Source: RGEC01 sp964475595
Lineage (GTDB): Bacteria; Bacteroidota; Bacteroidia; NS11-12g; UBA955
DNA: 64,000 nucleotides
Assembly (NCBI GenBank): GCA_964475595.1
Contig: CAYYXG010000003.1
Location: forward strand, 124,001 to 188,000
Reading direction: 5' to 3'
Below the pieces are notes generated by a model. The model was not told the origin of the DNA and made no database searches. It worked only from the letters and a program-made list of their open reading frames with translations. The translations under genes and the position numbers were made by a program. Every line of letters starts with the position of its first letter. The first letter of the stretch is position 1. Shown piece by piece: positions 34,629 to 43,096 of this stretch.

Positions 34629-35972
34629 ATGGCAGAAAAACCCATCCTTATGCCCAAAATGGGCGAGAGTATCGCCGAAGCAACCATCATACGCTGGCTT
34701 AAAAATGAAGGTGACAAGGTTGAAAAAGATGAGCCCATTGTGGAAATTGCTACCGATAAGGTAGATAGCGAAATACCCAGCACCGAATCTGGTGTACTCG
34801 TAAAGCAATTATACAAAGACGGTCAAGTGGTGAAAGTGGGAGAGCCCGTTGCCATGATCAATACGGAAGGGGCTTCCTCATCAACTGCCGCTCCGGCTCC
34901 TGCTGTGGTTGCAACACCCCAGAACACTACGCCGGTGGCACAAGTGGAAAAAACCATTGAAGTGGCCGCAAATCATGCAAAACCTGTCTCTCCGGCACCG
35001 GTAACCCCATCAGGAGACCGATTCTATTCTCCCCTAGTGCTTAACATTGCCAGAACCGAAGGCATTGGAATGGAAGAGCTGGATCGCATTCCCGGCACCG
35101 GTAAGGAAGGCCGTGTTACCAAATCAGACATACTGAACTATGTTCAAAACCGTGGTACGGCACCTGCCACAACCCCTGCTGCGCCTGCTACACCGGCAGC
35201 TCAGACAACCGCTCCTACACCCGTAGCCGAAAAACACACCAATGCTGCCATTTCCCTGGGTGCCGGAGATGAAATTATTGAAATGGACAGGGTGCGAAAA
35301 CTCATAGCCGACCACATGGTCATGAGCAAGCGTAACAGCCCCCATGTAACCAGTTTTGTGGAAGCCGATGTAACCAACCTCGTGAACTGGCGCAACAAGG
35401 TTAAGGACAGTTTCAAAAAACGCGAAGGTGAAAACATCACATTTACTCCAGTGTTTGTATGGGCTATAGCCAAAGCCATCAAGGATTTTCCGATGATCAA
35501 CGTATCGGTGGATGGTGATAAAATCATCAAGAAAAAGAACATCAATATCGGTATGGCAGTGGCTCAGCAAAATGGTAATTTGATTGTGCCGGTAATTAAA
35601 AATGCCGATACCATGAATCTGTTGGGCATTACCCGAGTGGTTAATGACCTGGCCAACCGAGCCAGAATCAATAAACTAAGTCCGGATGAAATTCAGGGAG
35701 GGACCTATACCGTCACCAATGTGGGTTCATTCGGAAACGTAATGGGCACGCCGGTAATCAATCAGCCCCAGGTGGCCATCATGGCCATTGGTGCTATCCG
35801 TAAGAAACCCGCTGTAATTGAAACTGAATATGGCGATGTGATTGCCATTCGCCACATGATGTTCCTGAGCCATAGCTACGATCATAGGGTGGTAGACGGT
35901 GCACTGGGGGGAATGTTTGTGCGTAAAGTCGCCGACTACCTCGAGCAGTGGGACCCTGAAACAGTAATCTGA
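34629..35972 (+). CDS. Dihydrolipoamide acyltransferase (E2) of a 2-oxoacid dehydrogenase complex
   Basis: 447 residues: lipoyl domain with the modified Lys in EIATDKVDSEIPS (K44), a Pro/Ala/Thr-rich linker, a peripheral-subunit-binding domain (RTEGIGMEELDRIPGTGKEGRVTKSDIL), a second Ala/Pro linker, and the catalytic domain ending with SYDHRVVDGALGG, where His and Asp are catalytic. The sequence looks most like the branched-chain 2-oxoacid or general E2 type, but the substrate is not settled. No E1 or E3 is nearby. An upstream TTG (34614) is not used; ATG 34629 gives the family N-terminus. Confidence 0.92.
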   Translation: MAEKPILMPKMGESIAEATIIRWLKNEGDKVEKDEPIVEIATDKVDSEIPSTESGVLVKQLYKDGQVVKVGEPVAMINTEGASSSTAAPAPAVVATPQNTTPVAQVEKTIEVAANHAKPVSPAPVTPSGDRFYSPLVLNIARTEGIGMEELDRIPGTGKEGRVTKSDILNYVQNRGTAPATTPAAPATPAAQTTAPTPVAEKHTNAAISLGAGDEIIEMDRVRKLIADHMVMSKRNSPHVTSFVEADVTNLVNWRNKVKDSFKKREGENITFTPVFVWAIAKAIKDFPMINVSVDGDKIIKKKNINIGMAVAQQNGNLIVPVIKNADTMNLLGITRVVNDLANRARINKLSPDEIQGGTYTVTNVGSFGNVMGTPVINQPQVAIMAIGAIRKKPAVIETEYGDVIAIRHMMFLSHSYDHRVVDGALGGMFVRKVADYLEQWDPETVI

Positions 35973-36008
35973 TCATCCCTAATCTCAGAGGGCCTGTAAT
36001 CTTCTGCA

Positions 36009-36488
36009 ATGGAAGTGAAATTATTAAAGCTGGCCCGAATTTGTGCTATTTTAATTCTATTGCTTAACGGGGTTTATACCACGGACGAATTTCTGAAACC
36101 CCAATTGACAATAACAACCTGCTCAGAGGCCTTTCAGGGCGTATTTCCCAATGGGGATAGGCAATATACTGTGGTATTGGACAACCAGTCTATGATTGAA
36201 GTAGACCATACTGTAATATTGCCGGTTGTCGGTCAACGGGTAACATCATACCACACCCCAGTTTTCGGTGGTCTTAAGGCCATAGATTATGATGTGCAGG
36301 ATTCGGCCGGCAATCCAATGGTTCAAACCCTGGGGAGGCCCCATGGGCCCAGAACAATAATGCTGGTAGTTTCAGGCATCCTGTTTCTACTGGGGTTTGT
36401 GGTGTTAACTGCACGTTTTGAATTTGCAATTGGAACCCTGGTCTTTACCATCGTGTTGGCAGGTGTTCGTTTTTGGATTTTAAAGTAG
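36009..36488 (+). CDS. Hypothetical membrane protein
   Basis: 159 residues: one N-terminal hydrophobic segment, a soluble stretch of about 85 residues, and two C-terminal hydrophobic segments (TIMLVVSGILFLLGFVVLTA and FAIGTLVFTIVLAGVRFWIL). No family recognised. It lies 12 nt before the next membrane-protein gene. Confidence 0.6.
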   Translation: MEVKLLKLARICAILILLLNGVYTTDEFLKPQLTITTCSEAFQGVFPNGDRQYTVVLDNQSMIEVDHTVILPVVGQRVTSYHTPVFGGLKAIDYDVQDSAGNPMVQTLGRPHGPRTIMLVVSGILFLLGFVVLTARFEFAIGTLVFTIVLAGVRFWILK

Positions 36489-36500
36489 TATTTTGGCATC

Positions 36501-37757
36501 ATGAAACAGCGATATAGCGCATTCATATCGTTCTTTAGGCAATATCCGCTGTATAGAATGTATCTGCTGTTGCTCCTGCTGGCGCTGGGAAAACAAATCA
36601 TACTTCCATCGGAATTGGTAGATTCCGGTGAATACAAAGCAGCCACAACAAACCTACTTGCCGGCAATGGGTGGAGTGCCTGTTTAATGGCCAATGATTG
36701 CGAACAACTCAGTCTGCCTGAAACAAGACGCACGCCCGGATATCCAATACTGATAGCCATCTTTGGCTCGGGATATGTATTGTGGGTTTTTCAGTTTGTG
36801 CTTGCCGCATGGGTTCCCCTAATCTTAAAACAAATTCTCATTAATGTAGGGAAGGAGCAAGCTTTTAAACCGGCTATGGCTTTGCTTTTATTGTATCCGC
36901 TTCAATATTATTATACAGTCATGGTTATGCCGGATATACTCTGTCAGGTGCTGGTATTAGCTTTTATCCTCGCCTATATTCAAAAAAACTGGTTTCATAC
37001 TGCACTTACAATAACAGCGCTTTTATTATTAAAACCTGTATTTATGCCCTGGGCATGGTTCGCATTGATCGGAATATTCTGGGCAAAAGGTCAACAAAGA
37101 TTATGGCTCGTTCTTCCAGTGTTTGCCGTAATGGTTATTTCCTGGATCAATCATCTGCAAACCGGAATATTTCACTTTACGTCAATTTCAGTTACCAACG
37201 CATTTGAGTATAATATTAAAAGCTTGACCAAAGGAGGGTTTTCTAACAGCGAAATGTATTATCGTTTGGCTGCATCCAAGATGGATAGCATGGATTTTGC
37301 AGGAAAATATCAGTTCATGCAAAAAGAAACACAAAAAGCAATCAGGTTGTCGCTTAAAAAATATGCCTATTTGCATGCTATGGGCTCCGCTAAGGCACTT
37401 TTAGATCCGGGGCGGTATGATTTTGTCGCTTTCTTTCAATTGCCGCAAGGAAAAGGTTTTATGGATGCGGATGGTAAAGATTTATGGAACTCACAACCTC
37501 CCTTATTTTGGGTGTATATTATTTTCTTTGCCCTGTTGGCTTTGATTAAAGGGGTGCTGTCTGTTTTTGCCTTATTGAAGCCGCTTCCGCATAAAGGGAT
37601 TTTACTGTTTGTAGTGCTGTACATGCTGCTGATTGTAGGCCCGGTGGGAAGCGCACGCTACCTCCTGCCTGTTATGCCCATTATCATTGTGTTGTCGGCT
37701 ACGGGTTGGTCCCTGTTTATGAATACTAAAAATAATGAAAGTTCTGCTTCTGAGTGA
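36501..37757 (+). CDS. Polytopic membrane protein, GT-C glycosyltransferase-like
   Basis: 418 residues with about ten hydrophobic segments. The early loop (ELVDSGEYKAATTNLLAGNGWS) and TRRTPGYPILIA-type motif (TRRTPGYPI) resemble ArnT/PMT-type GT-C glycosyltransferases, which use polyprenyl-linked sugars. The call is by architecture; the substrate is unknown. It overlaps the next gene by 23 nt. Confidence 0.6.
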   Translation: MKQRYSAFISFFRQYPLYRMYLLLLLLALGKQIILPSELVDSGEYKAATTNLLAGNGWSACLMANDCEQLSLPETRRTPGYPILIAIFGSGYVLWVFQFVLAAWVPLILKQILINVGKEQAFKPAMALLLLYPLQYYYTVMVMPDILCQVLVLAFILAYIQKNWFHTALTITALLLLKPVFMPWAWFALIGIFWAKGQQRLWLVLPVFAVMVISWINHLQTGIFHFTSISVTNAFEYNIKSLTKGGFSNSEMYYRLAASKMDSMDFAGKYQFMQKETQKAIRLSLKKYAYLHAMGSAKALLDPGRYDFVAFFQLPQGKGFMDADGKDLWNSQPPLFWVYIIFFALLALIKGVLSVFALLKPLPHKGILLFVVLYMLLIVGPVGSARYLLPVMPIIIVLSATGWSLFMNTKNNESSASE

Positions 37758-38250
37758 TAATCATGGTTGGGTGGATGAGGGCATCCTGAAACACTGCGCT
37801 GAAGCTGATGAGGTATGGCATGCAGGAGACTGGCTGAATACTACATTGCTGAAAGCCATAGAAAAACTGGGTAAACCGGTGAGGGCCTGTTGGGGCAATG
37901 TTGATGGACATGATTTACGCAGTATATTTCCTGAACACAACAAATTTACCGCCGAAGGGGTCACCGTTTGGATGACCCATATTGCCGGAAAACCGGGCAG
38001 GTACAACCCTAAAATCACCTCGCAGCTATATGCCAATCCACCCAAAATGCTCATTTGCGGACATTCCCACATTCTTAAAGTAGAAAGAGACCCCGCATTG
38101 AAAAATATGCTTTTTGTTAACCCCGGAAGCTGTGGTATTCAGGGGTTTCATTTGGTAAGAACCGCCATAAGGTTTGAATTGAACATGGGGAAGATACTAA
38201 ATATGCAGGTCATTGAGTTTGGACCTAGGGTTCAAAAAATAACGGAATAA
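37735..38250 (+). CDS. YfcE-type metallophosphoesterase
   Basis: 171 residues. Calcineurin-like metal motifs are in order: LLSDNHG, HAGDW, WGNVDGHD, ICGHSHILKVE and NPGSCG. This is a small cytoplasmic phosphodiesterase of the MJ0936/YfcE type; natural substrate unknown. It begins inside the 3' end of the preceding gene. Confidence 0.88.
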   Translation: MKVLLLSDNHGWVDEGILKHCAEADEVWHAGDWLNTTLLKAIEKLGKPVRACWGNVDGHDLRSIFPEHNKFTAEGVTVWMTHIAGKPGRYNPKITSQLYANPPKMLICGHSHILKVERDPALKNMLFVNPGSCGIQGFHLVRTAIRFELNMGKILNMQVIEFGPRVQKITE

Positions 38251-38287
38251 TTCGGCCAAAATATAGCATAAGTTAAAACTAAAACCG

Positions 38288-38295
38288 TATTTTTG
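38288..38295 (+). promoter_or_regulatory. -7 element TATTTTTG of tRNA-Leu
   Basis: Perfect TAnnTTTG, 12 nt before the mature tRNA 5' end. It would give a short 5' leader for RNase P. Confidence 0.55.
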
Positions 38296-38307
38296 CACTC
38301 CCACTTT

Positions 38308-38391
38308 GCCCGGGTGGCGGAATTGGTAGACGCGTTGGTCTCAAACACCAATGGGGTAACACTCGTGCCGGTTCGAGCCCGGCCCCGGGTA
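38308..38391 (+). tRNA. tRNA-Leu(CAA)
   Basis: 84 nt. Acceptor GCCCGGG pairs with CCCGGGT (first pair G-U). The anticodon arm TTGGT-CTCAAAC-ACCAA gives anticodon CAA (reads UUG). The variable arm is long, as in tRNA-Leu, and the T arm is GCCGG-TTCGAGC-CCGGC. CCA is not encoded. TTG is also used as a start codon by several genes in this window. Confidence 0.95.
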
Positions 38392-38392
38392 C

Positions 38393-38423
38393 AAAAAAAG
38401 CCTTGCCACTCAAGGCTTTTTTT
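38393..38423 (+). terminator. Rho-independent terminator after tRNA-Leu
   Basis: Stem AAGCCTTG / CAAGGCTT with loop CCACT, flanked by A and T runs, directly behind the tRNA. Confidence 0.9.
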
Positions 38424-38430
38424 ATGCAAC

Positions 38431-39264
38431 ATGGCAGAAAAAATTTCCATCTCCATACCGGGTGCTGAAAATCAGCAAATTCATGCCCATTTATACTTGC
38501 CCGAAAAAGAAATTGATGTGCCTGTGTTTATATTCTGTCATGGATTTAAGGGCTTTAGAGACTGGGGCTTTTTCCCCAGAATTGCCGATTACTTTTGTCC
38601 GGAAAATGTGGCAGTTTTAACCTTTAATCACACCTGGAATGGGGTGGATGAATCGCATCCCGAGGAATTTGTACATCTGAATCTCTTTGCCCAGAATACG
38701 GTTTCCAGAGAGTTGTCAGAATTAAATGCGGTAATCGGTTGGGTTCACAGCCATGCAGAAACCTTTGGATTAGATGCAGAGCAAATCATTCTCGGCGGGC
38801 ATAGCAGGGGAGGTGCCAACGCCATCGTGGCCGCTTCCACAAGCAAATATATTAGCAAGGTAGTGGCCTGGGCTCCGATAGCACATTACGCCTCTATGTT
38901 TGCTTCCGCAGATCTTGAAAAATGGAAGAAAGATGGTAGTTTAATCATTCCCAATGCCCGTACCGGACAGCAAATGCCACTCAATTTTGCGTATTGGCAG
39001 GATCTAATGAGTCATGAGGAAAAATACAATGTGATGGAGGCTGCCGGTGAGCTGAAGATACCGCTGTTATTGGTTCACGGCGTTGATGACAAGTCTGTTC
39101 CACCCATACACTCAGATAAACTGCATGATGAATGCTGGCATGCATTGCTGGTGAAACTAGAAAATGCAGATCACACCTTCAATACACCCCATCCACCGCC
39201 GGAAAATCTGTGTTCACAAACGGTAGAATTACTCACCAATACTCTGGATTTTATTCTGGATTAA
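38431..39264 (+). CDS. Alpha/beta hydrolase (dienelactone hydrolase-like)
   Basis: 277 residues from ATG 38431. Nucleophile motif GHSRGG, an Asp in GVDDKSVPP, and the catalytic His in NADHTF. Substrate unknown. The longer open frame reaching back to 38293 translates the tRNA and its terminator, so it is rejected. Confidence 0.88.
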   Translation: MAEKISISIPGAENQQIHAHLYLPEKEIDVPVFIFCHGFKGFRDWGFFPRIADYFCPENVAVLTFNHTWNGVDESHPEEFVHLNLFAQNTVSRELSELNAVIGWVHSHAETFGLDAEQIILGGHSRGGANAIVAASTSKYISKVVAWAPIAHYASMFASADLEKWKKDGSLIIPNARTGQQMPLNFAYWQDLMSHEEKYNVMEAAGELKIPLLLVHGVDDKSVPPIHSDKLHDECWHALLVKLENADHTFNTPHPPPENLCSQTVELLTNTLDFILD

Positions 39265-39265
39265 A

Positions 39266-40213
39266 TCATTTGGCTGCGGCCCTGCGCAAACGGTCATTGA
39301 TGGCTCGACCCAATCCAATCTCAGGGAGCAACTCTGCTACAATGCAACGAAAACCCTGACTATCCAGTTTTCTCAACATGGCAAATAGGTTTATGGCAGC
39401 TTCTTCAGCATTTTGATGGGGACTGAGTATCATCTGACGGTCTGCTGCGATGTGCGGAAGCGTCTTATGATACCGTAAATAGGCAATGTCAAAGGAATCT
39501 GTCGCCAAGGCATCATCTGACAGAATTACCCGGCACTTCGGACTATAATGCACATCCAGCTGCCCGGGCGCAGCTGGGTTGCTGCTTGCAGAAATTTGTT
39601 CCAAAACAGGCCCTACAACCGAAACAATGGCTTCTATGCTGGTTCCGCCAAGGCGATAAATGACGGGTTCTTCCTCTCTAAATCCAACGATGGTGCTTTC
39701 TACGCCCACACTGCAAGGTCCACCATCTAACACGTAGCAAACTTTATCACCAAGCTGATCCACAACATGCTGTGCTGTTGTCGGACTGACATATCCAAAC
39801 GGATTGGCACTGGGGGCAGCTACCGGAAAGTCAAGCTGCCTAAGCAATTCCAGGCAAAGAGGGTGGGAGGGCACACGGATTCCCACGGTATCCTGCCCTG
39901 CTGTTACCAAATCGGGAATTAATTCGGCTTTTGGCAACACCAGTGTTAACGGACCGGGCCAGAATACTTCGGCCAGCATTCTCGCTTTCTCCGGAATGCT
40001 CCTTACATATCGGTGTACTTCAGATAAGGCATGGGTATGCACAATCAGCGGATCAAAAAACGGACGATTTTTCGCCGAAAATATTTTGGCAACTGCTGCT
40101 GCATCAAGGGCATTCGCAGCCAATCCGTAAACGGTTTCCGTAGGTATACCAACCAGCTGCCCGTTTTTTAAACAACGCAAAGCCGTTTCTATATCCGTTC
40201 CCGGATGAACCAT
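39266..40213 (-). CDS. Threonylcarbamoyl-AMP synthase, Sua5 type
   Basis: 315 residues: the YrdC domain (GIPTETVYGLAANALD; RPFFDPLIVH; PSANPFGYVSPTTAQHV) plus the extra C-terminal Sua5 domain. Makes L-threonylcarbamoyl-AMP for the t6A37 modification of ANN-decoding tRNAs. The ATG shares one base (40213) with the stop of the upstream NtrC-type gene, so translation is likely coupled. Confidence 0.93.
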   Translation of the reverse strand: MVHPGTDIETALRCLKNGQLVGIPTETVYGLAANALDAAAVAKIFSAKNRPFFDPLIVHTHALSEVHRYVRSIPEKARMLAEVFWPGPLTLVLPKAELIPDLVTAGQDTVGIRVPSHPLCLELLRQLDFPVAAPSANPFGYVSPTTAQHVVDQLGDKVCYVLDGGPCSVGVESTIVGFREEEPVIYRLGGTSIEAIVSVVGPVLEQISASSNPAAPGQLDVHYSPKCRVILSDDALATDSFDIAYLRYHKTLPHIAADRQMILSPHQNAEEAAINLFAMLRKLDSQGFRCIVAELLPEIGLGRAINDRLRRAAAK

Positions 40214-41568
40214 CAGCGTCTCTTAAGGTTGTATTTCTCTATTTTGTTGTATAGGTGGCTACGCTGAATATCAATTTCCTGAGCTGTTTTGGCCACATTC
40301 CAGGCATTGTGAATCAGCTTGCGCTCAATGAATATTTTCTCCGCCCAGTCCCTGAAATCCTGCAAAGTGCTGTAGTTGTCAACCACGCCAAAAGGATCGG
40401 AACCACGCTGTGCCGGATTACTGTATATAAATACGTCATCGCCGGTAATTTCAGGCCCACACAAAATCACCAAACGTTCTACCACATTGTGTAATTCGCG
40501 AATATTGCCGGTCCAGTTTACTTCTTTTAACGCTTCCATGGCATCCGAAGTGAATTTTTTAACCGGAATGCTGTTTTCGATGCAAATATTTTCCAGGAAG
40601 TTGGAGGCTATGGTGGGTATATCATCGGTGCGTTCGTTCAGCGTTGGTACATGAATCAATATCACCGATAACCGGTGGTAAAGGTCCATGCGGAAATTGC
40701 CTTTCTCAATTTCTTCTAAAAGATTTTTATTGGTTGCCGCCACAATTCTCACATCTACCTTAATCTCGCGATCGCCGCCCACGCGGGTGATGCGTCCTTC
40801 CTGAATCGCCCTCAGTACTTTGGCTTGCGCCGCCATACTCATGTCGCCGATTTCATCCAAAAACAAGGTTCCACCGTGCGCCTGCTCAAACTTACCGATG
40901 CGCTGCTTGATGGCACTGGTAAAACTGCCTTTTTCATGTCCAAATAATTCACTTTCAATCAATTCAGAGGGTATGCTTGCGCAATTTACCTCCACTAGCG
41001 GCATATTGGCCCTAGGACTTTTTTCGTGTATCCAACGTGCCACCAGTTCCTTGCCTGTGCCGTTTTCTCCCGTAATCAATACGCGCGCTTCCGTAGGCGC
41101 AACCTTCTCAATGGTTTCCTTGATTTTGAGTATGGCCGGAGTTTCACCAATAATATCATAAGTCTTGGCTGCTTTTCGTTTTAATACCTTGGTTTCTGAA
41201 ACCAGGTTATTGCGGTCTACCGCGTTTCTCAGGGTTATGAGCAAGCGATTTAAATCCGGTGGTTTGGTAATAAAATCATAGGCCCCTTTTTTGGTGGCTT
41301 CAATGGCCATTTCCACAGACCCGTGCCCTGAAATCATGACCATCGGAACATCAGGCGCCAGGGCCTGAACCCGATCCAGCAATTCCATCCCGTCAATTCC
41401 CGGCATTTTAACGTCACTGAGTATGACATCAAAATTGTTTTTCTGCAGTAATTGAAGCCCCTTAGCGCCGTCTTCGGCAAGCGTTACATCGTACTTTTCG
41501 TACTCAAGAATCTCCTTCAGGGTTTCCCTGATAGCAGCTTCGTCATCAATGACCAAAATAGATGGCAT
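40213..41568 (-). CDS. NtrC-type sigma-54-dependent response regulator
   Basis: 451 residues: receiver domain with phospho-acceptor D52 and K102; AAA+ domain with Walker A GENGTGKE (167-174), Walker B GTLFLDE (233-239) and the R-finger region FRMDLYHRL (292-300); a C-terminal Fis-like helix-turn-helix (about 425-448). The sigma-54-contacting loop reads GSFTSA (214-219), not GAFTGA. No histidine kinase lies next to it, so it is an orphan here. It diverges from the PorP/SprF gene. Confidence 0.92.
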   Translation of the reverse strand: MPSILVIDDEAAIRETLKEILEYEKYDVTLAEDGAKGLQLLQKNNFDVILSDVKMPGIDGMELLDRVQALAPDVPMVMISGHGSVEMAIEATKKGAYDFITKPPDLNRLLITLRNAVDRNNLVSETKVLKRKAAKTYDIIGETPAILKIKETIEKVAPTEARVLITGENGTGKELVARWIHEKSPRANMPLVEVNCASIPSELIESELFGHEKGSFTSAIKQRIGKFEQAHGGTLFLDEIGDMSMAAQAKVLRAIQEGRITRVGGDREIKVDVRIVAATNKNLLEEIEKGNFRMDLYHRLSVILIHVPTLNERTDDIPTIASNFLENICIENSIPVKKFTSDAMEALKEVNWTGNIRELHNVVERLVILCGPEITGDDVFIYSNPAQRGSDPFGVVDNYSTLQDFRDWAEKIFIERKLIHNAWNVAKTAQEIDIQRSHLYNKIEKYNLKRR

Positions 41569-41680
41569 AGTATGTATATAATTTTTTACAAGATTATGTA
41601 AAATTCATTGGACACACGCAGTTTTTTCGTGTTTGTTATCCACCTATTATCAATAATTTAATATTGTTTGTAAAGTAAAG

Positions 41681-41705
41681 AAAATCAATGTTTAGTATTG
41701 ATTTT
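41681..41705. promoter_or_regulatory. Perfect inverted repeat in the NtrC-type/PorP intergenic region
   Basis: AAAATCAAT (41681-41689) and ATTGATTTT (41697-41705) with a 7-nt loop. It lies between the divergent regulator and PorP/SprF genes in an AT-rich gap of 276 bp (41569-41844). It could be an operator or a weak stem-loop. No good TAnnTTTG was found in this gap. Confidence 0.4.
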
Positions 41706-41844
41706 GTACCAACAATCCTGTTGATCACATTTTTATTTGTAATCCACACGACTTCTTTGCCTAAAAGAAAAAATAATGCAAAAAACTTGCACATTCATGC
41801 AGAATCCCCCAAATTTGTGCATTAACGATACAAGCGTTGTGTTC

Positions 41845-42966
41845 ATGAGGAATAAAATATCAATTGCATTGCTTGCCGCATTGGCACTGCCATTTAAAGG
41901 ATTTTCACAGCAAGATCCCTACTACACGCATTATGCATTCAACAAAATACTTTTTAACCCCGCATACGCCGGAGCTTCAGGTAGTTTCTGTGTGAATGCC
42001 AATGCACACAGACAATGGATGGGCCTGCAGGATGAAACCGGTATGTTCAAAACCCAGTCAGGCAAGGCGCCCATCAACTTTGTTGACAACATCATGCCCA
42101 AAACCAATGCCTTTGGTTTTACCGCACCCATCAATATTAAAAACGCTTCAGGCATTGTAACCAATTATGGTGGTGCCTTTTTGAGTTTTACCAATGATGT
42201 AATTGCTTACGAATCCAATACCTATCTGCGTGGTGGTTTGGCCGGTGCCTACAACCTGGCAGACGGAAGCAGCATCCGCCTGGGTTTTGACGTAACCAGC
42301 ATAACCCGTCAGATAGACGGAACCAAAATGCGGGCACACGATCCCAACGATCCCTTGGTTCCAACCAACAAACAAGGTGATACCAAAACAGAATTGGGTG
42401 CAGGGGTATGGTATTCTAATCCTAATATGAAGGATTTATATGTGGGTTTATCCATGTCTCACATCAACCCCAAGGAATATAATTATGCAGCTTCCGGCGG
42501 TCAAATTAATGTGAAATCTGCCAGACACCTTTATTTAATGGCCGGTTACACCAAAGAACAATTTTTAGGTAATCCTGCTCTTACCCTCGACCCCAGCATC
42601 ATGATTAAAACGGTGATGGAAGAGGGCGGCTTTGTAAAACCTCAGTTTACCCCACAAGGTATGGTAACCTGGAATAATACTTTTGCCGGTGGCTTATCTA
42701 TTAGAGGACAGGGGGTAGGTTTGGATGCGGCCTCTATCTTGTTGGGTTATTATCCCCCCATTAAAGGAAATTCTCCCAACGGACAAGGAACTCAATTATT
42801 CAGAATTGGTTATTCCTATGATATCACATTGCAAAGTCTGCGCCGCAGTAGCAATGGTACTCACGAATTGCAAGTAAATTACTGCTTTAAAATAGCACTG
42901 CCTGAAAGGGTTGAAAAAGTATATCGTCATCCACGATACATGAACAGATCCAAGGATTTAGAATAA
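41845..42966 (+). CDS. PorP/SprF-family type IX secretion outer-membrane protein
   Basis: 373 residues from ATG 41845: signal peptide (MRNKISIALLAALALPFKGFSQQ), then the family opening DPYYTHYAFNKILFNPAYAGASG and a predicted barrel of about 14 strands. These proteins help secrete or attach T9SS cargo such as gliding adhesins. It lies just upstream of gldKLMN, 130 bp away. In-frame ATGs from 41776 would hide the signal peptide. Confidence 0.88.
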   Translation: MRNKISIALLAALALPFKGFSQQDPYYTHYAFNKILFNPAYAGASGSFCVNANAHRQWMGLQDETGMFKTQSGKAPINFVDNIMPKTNAFGFTAPINIKNASGIVTNYGGAFLSFTNDVIAYESNTYLRGGLAGAYNLADGSSIRLGFDVTSITRQIDGTKMRAHDPNDPLVPTNKQGDTKTELGAGVWYSNPNMKDLYVGLSMSHINPKEYNYAASGGQINVKSARHLYLMAGYTKEQFLGNPALTLDPSIMIKTVMEEGGFVKPQFTPQGMVTWNNTFAGGLSIRGQGVGLDAASILLGYYPPIKGNSPNGQGTQLFRIGYSYDITLQSLRRSSNGTHELQVNYCFKIALPERVEKVYRHPRYMNRSKDLE

Positions 42967-43029
42967 TTAACAGTATTACACAATATAATAAAATTAAAAT
43001 CGTTATTCATTATCGAAGTAAAAAAATAG

Positions 43030-43059
43030 TTGCGTATTCAATACTAAAACCTATTTTTG
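43030..43059 (+). promoter_or_regulatory. Promoter of the gldKLMN operon
   Basis: TTG (43030-43032), 19 nt, TATTTTTG (43052-43059): good -33/-7 spacing. The predicted transcript starts near 43064, leaving a leader of about 33 nt to 43097. Confidence 0.65.
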
Positions 43060-43096
43060 CAACTTCACGCATAATACACAAAAACGAAACTGCCAG

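Noticed and set aside
38293..38430. Long N-terminal extension of the alpha/beta hydrolase frame
   Set aside because: It is a translation of tRNA-Leu and its terminator (the well-known RVAELVDAL-type artefact). The real start is ATG 38431.
41787..41803. Sigma-54 promoter before PorP/SprF (TTGCAC...TGCA)
   Set aside because: The spacing between the two elements is one base short and the first GG is missing; not convincing despite the nearby NtrC-type gene.
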